The notes: a model not told the origin generated them from the sequence alone. A DNA stretch of 64,000 nucleotides from Caulobacter sp. 602-2 (GCF_011043625.1 NZ_JAAKGT010000001.1:62001-126000); one strand, 5' to 3'; positions 54,855 to 63,068 are shown, counted from the stretch's first letter. Program-made: numbers and translations.

Positions 54855-55629
54855 CGCTGCTCTCGGAGACGTGCTGCTGGTCGGCGCCGGTCCTGGTCCG
54901 GTCGACCTGATGACCCTGCGGGCGGCCCGCGCGGTCGAGAGCGCCCAGGCGCTGCTCTACGACGCCCTGGTCTCGGACGAGGCCATCGCCCTGGCCCCGG
55001 CCGGCTGCGTGCGGATCCTCACCGGCAAGCGCTCAGGCCGGCCCAGCATGAAGCAGGAGGCGATCAACCGCCTGATGCTGCGCCTCGCCCGCCGGGGCCT
55101 GAGGGTCGTGCGGCTGAAGGGCGGCGATCCCTCGGTGTTCGGCCGGGTGGGCGAGGAGGCCGAGTTCCTGCGCGCCCATGGCGTGAGCGTCGAGGTCGTG
55201 CCCGGCGTCACCGCCGCCAGCGCCGCGGCCGCCCAGTTCAACTTCCCCCTGACCCATCGCGGCGAGGCTCGGCGGGTGATCTTCACCACGGCCCGGGTCG
55301 GCAGCGGCGACGTCATCGAGGACTGGGCCGCCGCGTCTGATCCTGAGGCCACGGTCGCCGTCTACATGGGCGGCGAGGCGGCCGCCGAGCTTGGCCGCCG
55401 CCTGATCGCCGCCGGTCGTTCGCCCGGCACGCCCGCGCTGGTCGTCGAGCGGGCGGGAGATCCGGCCGCGTCGCTGCGGACCGGGCGTCTCGACGCCCTG
55501 CCGCAGCTTCTGGCCGGCGGGACCGGAGGTCCGGTCCTGATCGTCATCGGCGCCGTGGCCCGCCGCGCCCAGGACCTGCGCTGGACGCCGGAATTTGCGC
55601 GGATCCAGGCCGAGGCGATCTGGGCCTAA
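54847..55629 (+). CDS. cobA: Uroporphyrinogen-III C-methyltransferase (SUMT)
   Basis: 260 aa. SAM-dependent methylation of uroporphyrinogen III to precorrin-2, the first step to siroheme (for NirB) or cobalamin. SUMT motifs: LLVGAGPGPVDLMTLRA, GKRSGRPSMKQE, VVRLKGGDPSVFGRVGEE, VVPGVTAASAAAA, LTHRGEARRV. A single-domain SUMT, not a full CysG fusion. Overlaps the nasA end by eight bases; last gene of the nas operon. Confidence 0.94.
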   Translation: MRDAALGDVLLVGAGPGPVDLMTLRAARAVESAQALLYDALVSDEAIALAPAGCVRILTGKRSGRPSMKQEAINRLMLRLARRGLRVVRLKGGDPSVFGRVGEEAEFLRAHGVSVEVVPGVTAASAAAAQFNFPLTHRGEARRVIFTTARVGSGDVIEDWAAASDPEATVAVYMGGEAAAELGRRLIAAGRSPGTPALVVERAGDPAASLRTGRLDALPQLLAGGTGGPVLIVIGAVARRAQDLRWTPEFARIQAEAIWA

Positions 55630-55632
55630 GCC

Positions 55633-57540
55633 TCAGGCCGTGGCCATCGCCGCCGCGCCGTCGTCTTCTTCGCGCAGACGCATCTGCGGTCCGGCCGCCC
55701 GGCCGTAGGCCTCGCGCAGAAGACGCGAAGGCGAAAGCTCGCACGGGGCGACCAGCAGGCCGCGCTTGCGAAGCGCCAGGCCCCAGCGGGCGCTGCCGGT
55801 CAGCACCGAGGCGGCGGGCGCGATCATCAGGCCGATGGCTGCGGGCAGGATCCACACGCCCAGGGCCGGACCCGCCAGGGCGGCGCAGCCTAGCAGCAGG
55901 CCGCCGGCGACGATCTCGGGCGTGTGCCGCTTGAGGGCCTCGCGCCAGAGCGTGCCTTCGGCGTCGCGGCGCTGGGCCGCCCAGCCGGAGTCGCGGCCCG
56001 CCAGGATGTCGACCAGGCAGCGGGCGTGACCGAACAGGATGGCCGGCGCGGTCAGGGTCGAATGCAGGGTCTCGACCGCCACCGAGGCCAGCAGCGACCC
56101 GACGCCGCCGAAGCCCTCGGCCTTGCCTTCCTTGCAGGTCAGGATCACCGCCAGCAGCTTGGGCGCGAACAGGAAGCCCAGCGACACGGCGAAGGCGGCC
56201 GCGGCTCCCTCGACCAGGAACAGTTCGGCCCGCGCCCCGCCCAGGACCGGGAAGGCGGCCAGCATGGCGCTCAGCACCACCAGCAGCAGCCAGACCGGGG
56301 CCAGCGCATAGGCCAGGGCGCCGCGCAGCAGGTGCAGGCGGCTGACCGGATGCAGGCCCTTCACGCCCAGGATGCCCAGGTGCTGCAGGTTGCCCTGGCT
56401 CCAGCGGCGGTCGCGCACCAGCATGTCCGACAGGGTGGGCGGGGCCTCCTCGTGCACGTCGTCCAGCGACGGGGCCATGCGCACCGCCCAGCCGCCGCGG
56501 CGCATTAGGGCGGCCTCGACGAAGTCGTGGCTGAGGATGGAGCCGCCGAACGGCGCCTTGCCGGGCAGGTGCGGCAGGCCGCAGCACTCGGCGAAGGCCT
56601 TGGTGCGGATCATGGCGTTGTGGCCGAAATAGTTGGCCTCGGCGCCGCTCCACCAGGCCAGGGCCCAGGTGGCCAGCGGGCCGTAGACCCAGCTGGCGAA
56701 CTGTTCGGCGCGGCCGAACAGGGTGGTGCGGCCGACGATCGTCGTGCCGGCCTGCAGCACGCCCAGGGTCGGCTCGGTCTCCATCGCGCCGGCCATGCGG
56801 CGCAGCGAGCGGGCGCTGATCAGGCTGTCGGCGTCCAGCACCGCCATGCACTCGTAGGCGCCGCCGAACCGGCGGACCCATTCGGCCAGGTTGCCGGTCT
56901 TGCGGTCGGTGTTCTGCTCGCGCCGACGGTAGTAGAGGCGGGTGGGCGAGGGGCTGGAGCGGGCGGCGATCACCGCCAGGCGCTCGGCCTCGGCGATGTC
57001 GGGATCGCGGGTGTCGCTGAGCACGAAGACGTCGAAGGTGGACGACAGCCGCTCGCGGTCGAGATCGGCGCGCATCGCCTCGATCCGGGCGAACACGGCC
57101 GCGACGTCCTCGTTGTAAATCGGCGCCAGCAGGGCGACCTTCTTGCGCAGGTGGGGCGGCGGATCGTCGAGGCGCCGCTCCCAGGTGTCGGGGTTCAGCG
57201 CCAGCTGGAAGCCGCCCAGGGCCGCGGCGCAGGAAAAGCCGGTCCAGGCCAGCAGCACCGCCACCAGCAGGGCGTCGATCCATTCCAGAAGGGTGACGCC
57301 GCCGGCCGTGAAGGCGTCCAGCATCGTCGTCAGGCCGAAGGCGAAAGCCAGGATGGTGAAGGCGCCGAGCGCCAGCCGCCGCCGCTGCCGCGAGCGGGCT
57401 AGGCGGCGCCAGCCGACATCGGGATCCGACAGTTCGCGAACGGGCATTTCCATCGCGGACTCGGCGGGGAGCCAGGCGGCCGGCGGCGCCTCATCGGGAA
57501 CGTTGCAAGGCGGAAGCCGGTCGGCGAGGCGTATGTCCAT
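55633..57540 (-). CDS. opgH: Glucans biosynthesis glucosyltransferase H (OpgH/MdoH)
   Basis: 635 aa inner-membrane glucosyltransferase for osmoregulated periplasmic glucans. Two N-terminal membrane helices (about 70-125), GT2 domain with VFVLSDTRDPD, LDADSLISARSL, and RDRRWSQGNLQHL (QxxRW-type motif), then C-terminal helices. ATG 57540 is supported by AAAGGA seven bases upstream; frame to 57753 not used. It converges on cobA with a three-base gap. No opgG is in the window. Confidence 0.93.
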   Translation of the reverse strand: MDIRLADRLPPCNVPDEAPPAAWLPAESAMEMPVRELSDPDVGWRRLARSRQRRRLALGAFTILAFAFGLTTMLDAFTAGGVTLLEWIDALLVAVLLAWTGFSCAAALGGFQLALNPDTWERRLDDPPPHLRKKVALLAPIYNEDVAAVFARIEAMRADLDRERLSSTFDVFVLSDTRDPDIAEAERLAVIAARSSPSPTRLYYRRREQNTDRKTGNLAEWVRRFGGAYECMAVLDADSLISARSLRRMAGAMETEPTLGVLQAGTTIVGRTTLFGRAEQFASWVYGPLATWALAWWSGAEANYFGHNAMIRTKAFAECCGLPHLPGKAPFGGSILSHDFVEAALMRRGGWAVRMAPSLDDVHEEAPPTLSDMLVRDRRWSQGNLQHLGILGVKGLHPVSRLHLLRGALAYALAPVWLLLVVLSAMLAAFPVLGGARAELFLVEGAAAAFAVSLGFLFAPKLLAVILTCKEGKAEGFGGVGSLLASVAVETLHSTLTAPAILFGHARCLVDILAGRDSGWAAQRRDAEGTLWREALKRHTPEIVAGGLLLGCAALAGPALGVWILPAAIGLMIAPAASVLTGSARWGLALRKRGLLVAPCELSPSRLLREAYGRAAGPQMRLREEDDGAAAMATA

Positions 57541-57645
57541 CAAGGGTCCTTTCGCGCGAAGAACCCCCACGGCGACGATCAGTTGCGATGCGAAGGAAAT
57601 ATAACCACGGTCAAGTTTCCCTGGGCGTGGCCGCGCGTATGTACT

Positions 57646-57669
57646 GCTGAATAACTTCGCATATTCAGC
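57646..57669. promoter_or_regulatory. 24-bp dyad in the opgH promoter region
   Basis: GCTGAATA-N8-TATTCAGC, perfect arms of eight bases, 106-129 bases upstream of opgH. Operator-like; no regulator can be named. Confidence 0.55.
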
Positions 57670-57769
57670 CGTTTGGGCATAATCTGGCCCTGCTTGCGGC
57701 AGGGATGTGGCGCCGTGTTGCGGTGCGGAAACAGTCCGTTCGGCGCGCCGCAACCCGCCCCCTTCGTCC

Positions 57770-58924
57770 TCAGGCCGCCGCCAGCGCCCGGAAGCCGCGC
57801 TCCAGGTCGGCGATCAGGTCGATCGGATCCTCCAGCCCGATATGCAGGCGCAGCAAGGGGCCTTCGAAGTTGACCGGCGTGCTGCGGCTCTTCAGCTGCG
57901 GGTCGCAATGGATCGCCAAGCTCTCGAAGCCGCCCCAGGAGAAGCCGAGGCCGAACAGGGTGAGCGCGTCGAGGAAGGCGTGCACCGAGCGCTGCGTCGT
58001 CGGCTTCAGCACCACCCCGAACAGTCCGCAGGCGCCGGAGAAGTCGCGCTTCCAGATCGCATGGCCGGGATCGTCGGGCAGGGCTGGGTGCAGCACGCGG
58101 GCGACCTCGGGCCGCTGCTCCAGCCAGCGGGCCACGGTCAGGCCGTTCTGCTCGTGGCGGGGCATGCGCGTGGCCAGGGTCCGCAGGCCGCGCAGCATGG
58201 TGTAGGCGTCGTCGGGCGACACCGACCAGCCCACGTCCCACATGGCGTTGCCCAGTTCGTCGCCGATCACCGGGTCCATCGTGGTGGCGCTGCCCATGAA
58301 GCAGTCGGAGTGGCCGCCGACATACTTGGTCAGGGCCTGGACGCTGATGGTCACGCCATGGGCCAGCGGCTTGAAGAGCAGGCCCGCGCCCCAGGTGTTG
58401 TCGATCAGGGTGAGGACGCCGCGCGCATTGGCGGCCGCGGCGATGGCCGGCACGTCCTGCATCTCGAAGGTCAGCGAGCCGGGCGCCTCCAGCAGGATCA
58501 GCCGGGTGTTGGGCTGGGCCAGGGCCAGCAGGGCGTCGGCGTCGAGGGCCGGGTCGTAATAGCGGGTGGTGACGCCGAAGCGGGTCAGGAACCGGTCGCA
58601 GAACCGGCGCGTGGGCTTGTAGGCGCTGTCGACCACCAGCACGTCGTCGCCGGCCTTGAGAACCGCCATCATCGCCCCGGTGATCGCCGCCAGGCCCGAG
58701 GGGTAGAGGGTCACGTCGGGCGAGCCTTCCAGTTCCGCCAGGGCCGCCTGCAGGGCGGCGGGCGAGGACAGGCCGGTGATGCCGTAGGTCAGCTGGCTGT
58801 CGTCGTACAGCGAGGCGGCGCTGGGCATCAGCACGGTGGAGCCGCGCTGGATCGGCGGATTGACGGTCCGCGCCAGGGACGGGGCCTGCAGGCCCGAGCG
58901 GATCAGGCGGGTCTTTTCGTCCAT
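57770..58924 (-). CDS. metC: Cystathionine beta-lyase (MetC-type PLP enzyme)
   Basis: 384 aa of the Cys/Met-metabolism PLP family. Start at 58924 (MDEKTRLIRSGLQAP); the open frame beyond is a shadow. PLP site ALTKYVGGHSD with the lysine, YPSGLAAITGAMMAVL, and the gamma-subfamily tail SWGGFESLAI which is characteristic of bacterial MetC beta-lyases. Makes homocysteine from cystathionine. Independent of neighbours. Confidence 0.9.
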   Translation of the reverse strand: MDEKTRLIRSGLQAPSLARTVNPPIQRGSTVLMPSAASLYDDSQLTYGITGLSSPAALQAALAELEGSPDVTLYPSGLAAITGAMMAVLKAGDDVLVVDSAYKPTRRFCDRFLTRFGVTTRYYDPALDADALLALAQPNTRLILLEAPGSLTFEMQDVPAIAAAANARGVLTLIDNTWGAGLLFKPLAHGVTISVQALTKYVGGHSDCFMGSATTMDPVIGDELGNAMWDVGWSVSPDDAYTMLRGLRTLATRMPRHEQNGLTVARWLEQRPEVARVLHPALPDDPGHAIWKRDFSGACGLFGVVLKPTTQRSVHAFLDALTLFGLGFSWGGFESLAIHCDPQLKSRSTPVNFEGPLLRLHIGLEDPIDLIADLERGFRALAAA

Positions 58925-59080
58925 GGCGGCGGGACTCGTAAGCACGGGAGGGAACCCGTCGTTTAAGGGCGCGGGCGGGCGGGGTTCAAGCGTTCGATCA
59001 ACGTCATGGCGAGCGGTGCGGGGAATCGGCCATCTAGGCGCGGACGTCCGGCGGGGGCCGGCGTCGCATCGGGGGATGAG

Positions 59081-59617
59081 ATGAGAGTTCCGGTTCTGCT
59101 CCTGGCGCTGTCGGCGTCGATGGCCGCGGCCGTCGCGCGGGCCGAGGATCCGCCGCCCGCGCCGCCGCCGGCCGAGGTTTCGGCCCTGGCCGGCTGCTGG
59201 AAGGGCGAGGGGACGGTGATGGGCAAGCCGGTGAGCATCGCTCTTGCGGCCAGGCCGATCGTCGGCGGCGCCATGATGCTGGTCGAGGCCGACAGCGCGG
59301 CCAAGGCCGATCCCGCCGACACCTACGCCGCCCACCTGCTGTTTGGCGGGCGCGCGACCAAGGCCGGCGAGCCGGCCGCGATCGTTGGCCTGTGGGCCGA
59401 CAGCTTCGGCGGCGACGGCGCCTCCCAGGGCGCGGGCCAGGCAGCCGCTGACGGTTTCGAGGTCAGCTACCCCTATGGCGAGGCTGTCTTCGTCAATCGC
59501 TGGGCTTCGGCGGGAGAGCATCTGGGCTGGTCCATCGTCATGCGTGGGGCGGGCGGCAAGGAGCAGGGGTTCGCCAGCTACGCGCTGGTCCGGGCGGAGT
59601 GTCCGAAGGGCCGCTGA
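59081..59617 (+). CDS. Secreted protein of unknown function
   Basis: 178 aa from ATG 59081 with GGGGGATGAG upstream. Signal peptide MRVPVLLLALSASMAAAVARA, a proline-rich linker, then a 130-residue beta-rich domain: LAGCWKGEGTVMGKP, GGAMMLVEADS, AIVGLWADSFGG, and YPYGEAVFVNR. The pattern recalls DUF1579/lipocalin-like domains that start with (L/I)xGxWxGxG, but I cannot assign it. Promoter region divergent from metC. Confidence 0.7.
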   Translation: MRVPVLLLALSASMAAAVARAEDPPPAPPPAEVSALAGCWKGEGTVMGKPVSIALAARPIVGGAMMLVEADSAAKADPADTYAAHLLFGGRATKAGEPAAIVGLWADSFGGDGASQGAGQAAADGFEVSYPYGEAVFVNRWASAGEHLGWSIVMRGAGGKEQGFASYALVRAECPKGR

Positions 59618-59979
59618 ACCGCCGGCGCTGGCCCCTCCGGCCCTCCGTCCATAATGCTCCCCCTGAAGGGGGAGCTGTCGCGGAGCGACTGAGGGGGAAG
59701 GGACTTCCCTCGTTGGGGCCCGGCTCAGGCTCATCAGGAACTTCCCCCTCCGGCCCTCCGGGCCACCTCCCCCTTCAGGGGGGTCTTGATCGGCGGACCT
59801 CCCCCACAGGGGGAGGATCTGCGGTTGGCGGCTTGCGTCCTTCGAGGCCCGCTGTGCGGGCGCCTCAGGATGAGGAAGGCGATGCAACGCAGCCACCTGC
59901 GTCCTCATCCTGAGGAGCGAGGCGAAGCCGAGCCTCGAAGGACGCACGGCTTCCCGGCTATGGCGATGGAGAAGGATGG
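59618..59979. other. Intergenic region made almost entirely of palindromic repeats
   Basis: 362 bases without a gene. Holds two family-3 units (59654-59700; 59741-59786), a CTCCCCCACAGGGGGAG hairpin (59797-59819) and a 111-base nested palindrome of a fourth family (59835-59945). Confidence 0.8.
59835..59945. repeat. Nested intergenic palindrome, family 4
   Basis: Outer arms GCGTCCTTCGAGGC (59835-59848) / GCCTCGAAGGACGC (59932-59945), perfect; inner arms CCTCAGGATGAGG (from 59863) / CCTCATCCTGAGG (59904-59916). Architecture parallels the 113-base element at 30207. Confidence 0.85.
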
Positions 59980-61476
59980 CTAGGCGGGGCCTATGCCGTC
60001 CAGGACGCGGCGGGCCTGCTGGATCAGGGCGCGGCGGTGTTCGGCGGCTTGCGCGTGCTGGCGTTCGACCTCGGCGAGGTCGGCCGCGCAGTGGGGGCAT
60101 TCGGTTTCGTGGGGCCAGACGTACTGGTCGCAGGAACGGCAGACCTTCAGCCTGGGGGGCAGGGCGCCGCCGGCGGCCGTGCGTTCGCGGTGGGCGATGT
60201 GCACCCCGGCCGGGTCGCGGACGGGCAGGGGCTGCGTCTGGGCGCCGGGTATGGCCTCGCGCACCAGGGCGAACTCGCCGATGGCGAAGCTGGCGGCGGG
60301 CGCATCCTTGACCTTGGTCACCCGTTCGCGCCAGCCGTGACGGGCGAGATCGAGCACCCGGTGGTGGCAGTAGGGATTGTTGCCGCGCTTGCCCAGCAGC
60401 GATTCCGAGGTCCAGGTGCAGCCGGCCCGGCAAACGTCGGCATAGTAGCAGGTGCGGCAGTAGTCGTAGAGCTCCTCGACGTCGCGCACGCGGCCGAAGG
60501 CCATCTTCTCGCTGTGGCGCCAGATGTCGGCGATGCTCATCTCGCGCACGTTGCCCGCGGCGTAGAGCGAGGTGGCCAGCGAGGGACAGCCCTTGATCGT
60601 GCCGTCGGCCTCGATGCCGATGCCGCCCTGGCCGGCGGCGCAGCCGTTCCAGTGGTCGGCCTCGTCGCCGAGGCCCCGCCACATGCGCTCATAGGGGCCG
60701 AAATAGCCGACATTGTTGCCAACGATCATCAGCAGGCCCCGCTTCTGCCCCTCGCGATAGAGCCGGGCCAGCAGCGGCATGACCTCGAGCAGCTGATAGG
60801 GCTGGAGCAGCAGGTCGGGGTTGTCGACGGCGTTGCCCATCGCCACGGTCAGCTGGATCTGCCAGTGCGTGGCCCCGGCCGCGATGATCCGTTCCATCAG
60901 TTCGGGCAGGTGGGCCGCGGTCTCGGCGCCGATCTGGGTGTTGACCGACACGGCCAGCCCTCGGGCCTTGGCCCGCTGCAGGGCGCTGATCGCCTGGTCG
61001 TAGGAGCCAGGTACGCCGCGCACCCGGTCGTGCAGGTCGGGCAGACCGTCGATCGACACGCCGATGCCCTGCAGGCCCGCGTCGGCGGCCTCGTCCAGGC
61101 GCTTGTCGGTGAGGTTGCGGGCGCCGGTCTGGACGGCGGTGCGGATGCCGTGGGCGCGGCTCCTGCGGATCAGCTCGATCCAGTCGCGGCGCAGATAGGC
61201 CTCGCCGCCGATCAGGGTGAGCTCGCGCGTGCCCAGGGCGGCCAGGTGGTCGATCAGCTCCAGCGCCTCGGCGGTGTTCAGTTCGTCCGGACGCGGCCGG
61301 CCGGCGCGCGAGCCGCAGTGCTGGCACTTGAGATTGCAGGCGAGAGTGACCTCCCAGACCACGTGGACGGGGGTCAGCTCGGCATAGTCGCGCTCGGTGC
61401 GGAAGCGGACGGACTTGCCTTCGGGCGTCGCCCGGGCGCCGGCCGGCGCGGTTTCGGAGGGCAGGGTGTCGGTCAT
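59980..61476 (-). CDS. Radical SAM/SPASM peptide maturase-like enzyme
   Basis: 498 aa. Radical SAM cluster motif C47-x3-C51-x2-C54 (LACNLKCQHC) with GGEAYLR and SIDGL; SPASM domain with GCAAGQGG, IKGCPS and C340-x2-C343-x5-C349-x3-C353 for auxiliary [4Fe-4S] clusters; then a C-terminal knuckle C446-x2-C449 / C460-x2-C463 (CRSC ... CPHC) that is rubredoxin- or zinc-ribbon-like and unusual for the class. Such enzymes modify ribosomal peptides (PqqE, anSME type). Two small GDL-motif peptides are encoded directly upstream on the same strand and are the obvious substrate candidates. Gap of 98 bases to the nearer peptide, containing a hairpin. Substrate and chemistry unknown. Confidence 0.8.
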   Translation of the reverse strand: MTDTLPSETAPAGARATPEGKSVRFRTERDYAELTPVHVVWEVTLACNLKCQHCGSRAGRPRPDELNTAEALELIDHLAALGTRELTLIGGEAYLRRDWIELIRRSRAHGIRTAVQTGARNLTDKRLDEAADAGLQGIGVSIDGLPDLHDRVRGVPGSYDQAISALQRAKARGLAVSVNTQIGAETAAHLPELMERIIAAGATHWQIQLTVAMGNAVDNPDLLLQPYQLLEVMPLLARLYREGQKRGLLMIVGNNVGYFGPYERMWRGLGDEADHWNGCAAGQGGIGIEADGTIKGCPSLATSLYAAGNVREMSIADIWRHSEKMAFGRVRDVEELYDYCRTCYYADVCRAGCTWTSESLLGKRGNNPYCHHRVLDLARHGWRERVTKVKDAPAASFAIGEFALVREAIPGAQTQPLPVRDPAGVHIAHRERTAAGGALPPRLKVCRSCDQYVWPHETECPHCAADLAEVERQHAQAAEHRRALIQQARRVLDGIGPA

Positions 61477-61497
61477 GGGCGCGCTTTCCCCCCGAAA

Positions 61498-61523
61498 TAT
61501 CTTGGCCCTGAAGTATCTTGGCC
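61498..61523. repeat. Direct repeat TATCTTGGCC in the maturase leader
   Basis: Two exact copies, 61498-61507 and 61514-61523, 16 bases apart, in the leader of the radical SAM gene. Too short to assign. Confidence 0.6.
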
Positions 61524-61539
61524 TCGAACGCGAAACGGA

Positions 61540-61568
61540 GGCGGCGTCTCCACAAGGGAGGCGCCGCC
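61540..61568 (-). terminator. Attenuator-like hairpin between peptide and maturase genes
   Basis: 12-pair stem (61540-61551 with 61557-61568, one wobble), loop CTTGT on the transcribed strand, six bases past the stop of the second peptide. No T-run follows, so it would slow or stabilise rather than fully end transcription, giving more peptide than enzyme. Confidence 0.5.
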
Positions 61569-61574
61569 CGCGCG

Positions 61575-61754
61575 TCAGTAGCTCTTCTTGGCTTCCAGCT
61601 TGGCGATCTCCAGCCGCAGCAGCGGCAGCAGGGTCGCCACGTCGCCATACTGGTCCAGGTGGGCCTGGGCGGCGGCTTCGGCTTCCTTCAGGCGCGAGAG
61701 GTCGCCCGAGGCGATGGCGTCGGTCACGGCGACGCCGTAGGGCTTGATGTTCAT
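61575..61754 (-). CDS. GDL-motif small peptide A (DUF1843-like), 59 aa
   Basis: 59 aa, ATG 61754 five bases after the stop of peptide B. N-terminus MNIKPYGVAVTDAIASG, GDL at residues 17-19, QYGDVATLL near 36-44, ends EAKKSY. No Cys or Trp, no signal peptide; predicted amphipathic helices. Thirty-two of fifty aligned residues equal peptide B. The pattern Y-x-V...DA-x-A-x-GDL...QYGD...EIAK recalls Pfam DUF1843 (from memory). Likely substrate of the downstream radical SAM enzyme, by context only. Confidence 0.8.
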   Translation of the reverse strand: MNIKPYGVAVTDAIASGDLSRLKEAEAAAQAHLDQYGDVATLLPLLRLEIAKLEAKKSY

Positions 61755-61759
61755 GGTGG

Positions 61760-61933
61760 TCAGGCCTCGGCTTTGGCGATTTCGATCTTCAGGGCGGCCA
61801 GCAGGGTGGCGATGTCGCCGTACTGGTTGAGGTGCTCCTGGGCTTCGGCCTCCAGCTTTTTTAGCTGTTCGAGATCGCCGGCGGCGACGGCGTCGGTGAT
61901 GGTGACGGCGTAGAGCGGTCGGAACGACGACAT
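61760..61933 (-). CDS. GDL-motif small peptide B (DUF1843-like), 57 aa
   Basis: 57 aa, ATG 61933 with GGGGAG eight bases upstream; short enough to be missed by gene callers. Starts MSSFRPLYAVTITDAVAAG, GDL at residues 19-21, QYGDIATLL near 37-45, ends IAKAEA. No Cys or Trp. First gene of the leftward peptide B - peptide A - radical SAM cluster, so it and its paralogue A are made from one message with the maturase. Confidence 0.8.
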   Translation of the reverse strand: MSSFRPLYAVTITDAVAAGDLEQLKKLEAEAQEHLNQYGDIATLLAALKIEIAKAEA

Positions 61934-62074
61934 GGCGTTTTCTCCCCACGGGCGCGCCGACGGCTCCGCCGGTCGCGCGGTTGCGTGCTCGGCGCGGTCT
62001 GCGCCGAAGTCCTTAAGCTGACGGGCACTGGCGGGGAGCGACGCGCGGCCTGGCCGCGCCTCTAGGCGGCGAAA

Positions 62075-62104
62075 GGCCGACCCCCAACACGTCGAGGGTC
62101 GGCC
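62075..62104 (-). terminator. Terminator of sseA
   Basis: GGCCGACCC (62096-62104 on the minus strand) pairs with GGGTCGGCC (62075-62083), followed on the minus strand by TTTC. It separates sseA from the peptide/maturase cluster, which must then have its own promoter between 61934 and 62074. Confidence 0.75.
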
Positions 62105-62163
62105 ACATGGGTCGCCTTGTCAATTCAGGATTGTATTTGAAAATCGCGTAACTTTGGGTGTTT

Positions 62164-63018
62164 TTACACAGCCGGGCCGGTCGCGACCGGGGCGTCGTCG
62201 CGGCCGCCCCACTCGGTCCACGAGCCGTCGTAGACGGCGGCCCGCGGCTTGCCCAGGCGATGCAGGGCCAGCGACACCACCGAGGCGGTGATGCCCGAGC
62301 CGCAGGTGGTGGCGATCGGCTTTTCGATGTCGACCCCAGCCTCGGCGAAGACGGTTTTCAGCTGGTCGGCGGACAGCATGGCGCCGTCGGGGCCCAGGAG
62401 GGCCGACAGCGGGACGTTGCGCGAGCCGGGGATGTGGCCGCTGGCCAGGCCCGCGCGCGGCTCGGGGACCTCGCCGTTGAAGCGGCCGGCGGCGCGGGCG
62501 TCGATCACTTGCTCGCGGCCGGTCTCCAGGTTCTTCTTCATCTGGTCGAACGAGCGGACGAGGTCGGCCTGCAGGCGCGGGGTGAAGTGGCGTTCCTGCG
62601 GGGCGGCGGGGCCGTCCTCCAGCGGGCGGCCCTCCGCGATCCACTTGGGCAGGCCGCCGTCCAGCACCACCACGTCCTCGTGGCCCATGACGCGGAAGTT
62701 CCACCACACGCGGGCGGCCGGCAGGATGCTGGTGCTGTCGTAGACGACGATGCGCGAGCCGTCGCCGAGGCCCAGCTTGCGCACCCGCGAGGCGAACTTG
62801 ACGCCGCTGGCCAGCATGTGGGGCAGGGGCGAGGCCTCGTCGGAGATCTCGTCGATGTCGAAGAACACCGCGCCGGGGATGTGGCCGGCCAGGAACTCTT
62901 CCTTCGGGTCGCGCGGCGTGCCGGGCATGAACCACGAGGCGTCGACGATGCGCACGTCCGGGGCGTCTAGGTGGTCGGCCAGCCAGGCGGTCGAGACGAG
63001 AGGATCGGCGTTGGTCAT
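62164..63018 (-). CDS. sseA: 3-mercaptopyruvate sulfurtransferase (rhodanese family)
   Basis: 284 aa, two rhodanese domains. ATG 63018 (MTNADPLVS) with AAAGG upstream. First domain residues about 5-120 (GHIPGAVFFDIDEISDE), catalytic second domain with the MST-type loop CGSGITA (thiosulfate sulfurtransferases have CRKGVT) and GGRDDAPVATG near the end. Transfers sulfur from mercaptopyruvate to acceptors. Follows the LytTR gene by 50 bases on the same strand. Confidence 0.93.
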   Translation of the reverse strand: MTNADPLVSTAWLADHLDAPDVRIVDASWFMPGTPRDPKEEFLAGHIPGAVFFDIDEISDEASPLPHMLASGVKFASRVRKLGLGDGSRIVVYDSTSILPAARVWWNFRVMGHEDVVVLDGGLPKWIAEGRPLEDGPAAPQERHFTPRLQADLVRSFDQMKKNLETGREQVIDARAAGRFNGEVPEPRAGLASGHIPGSRNVPLSALLGPDGAMLSADQLKTVFAEAGVDIEKPIATTCGSGITASVVSLALHRLGKPRAAVYDGSWTEWGGRDDAPVATGPAV

Positions 63019-63068
63019 GGCTGGCCTTTCGGGAACAGGAACGCGTCCCTTGCGACGGGCGCGCAACT

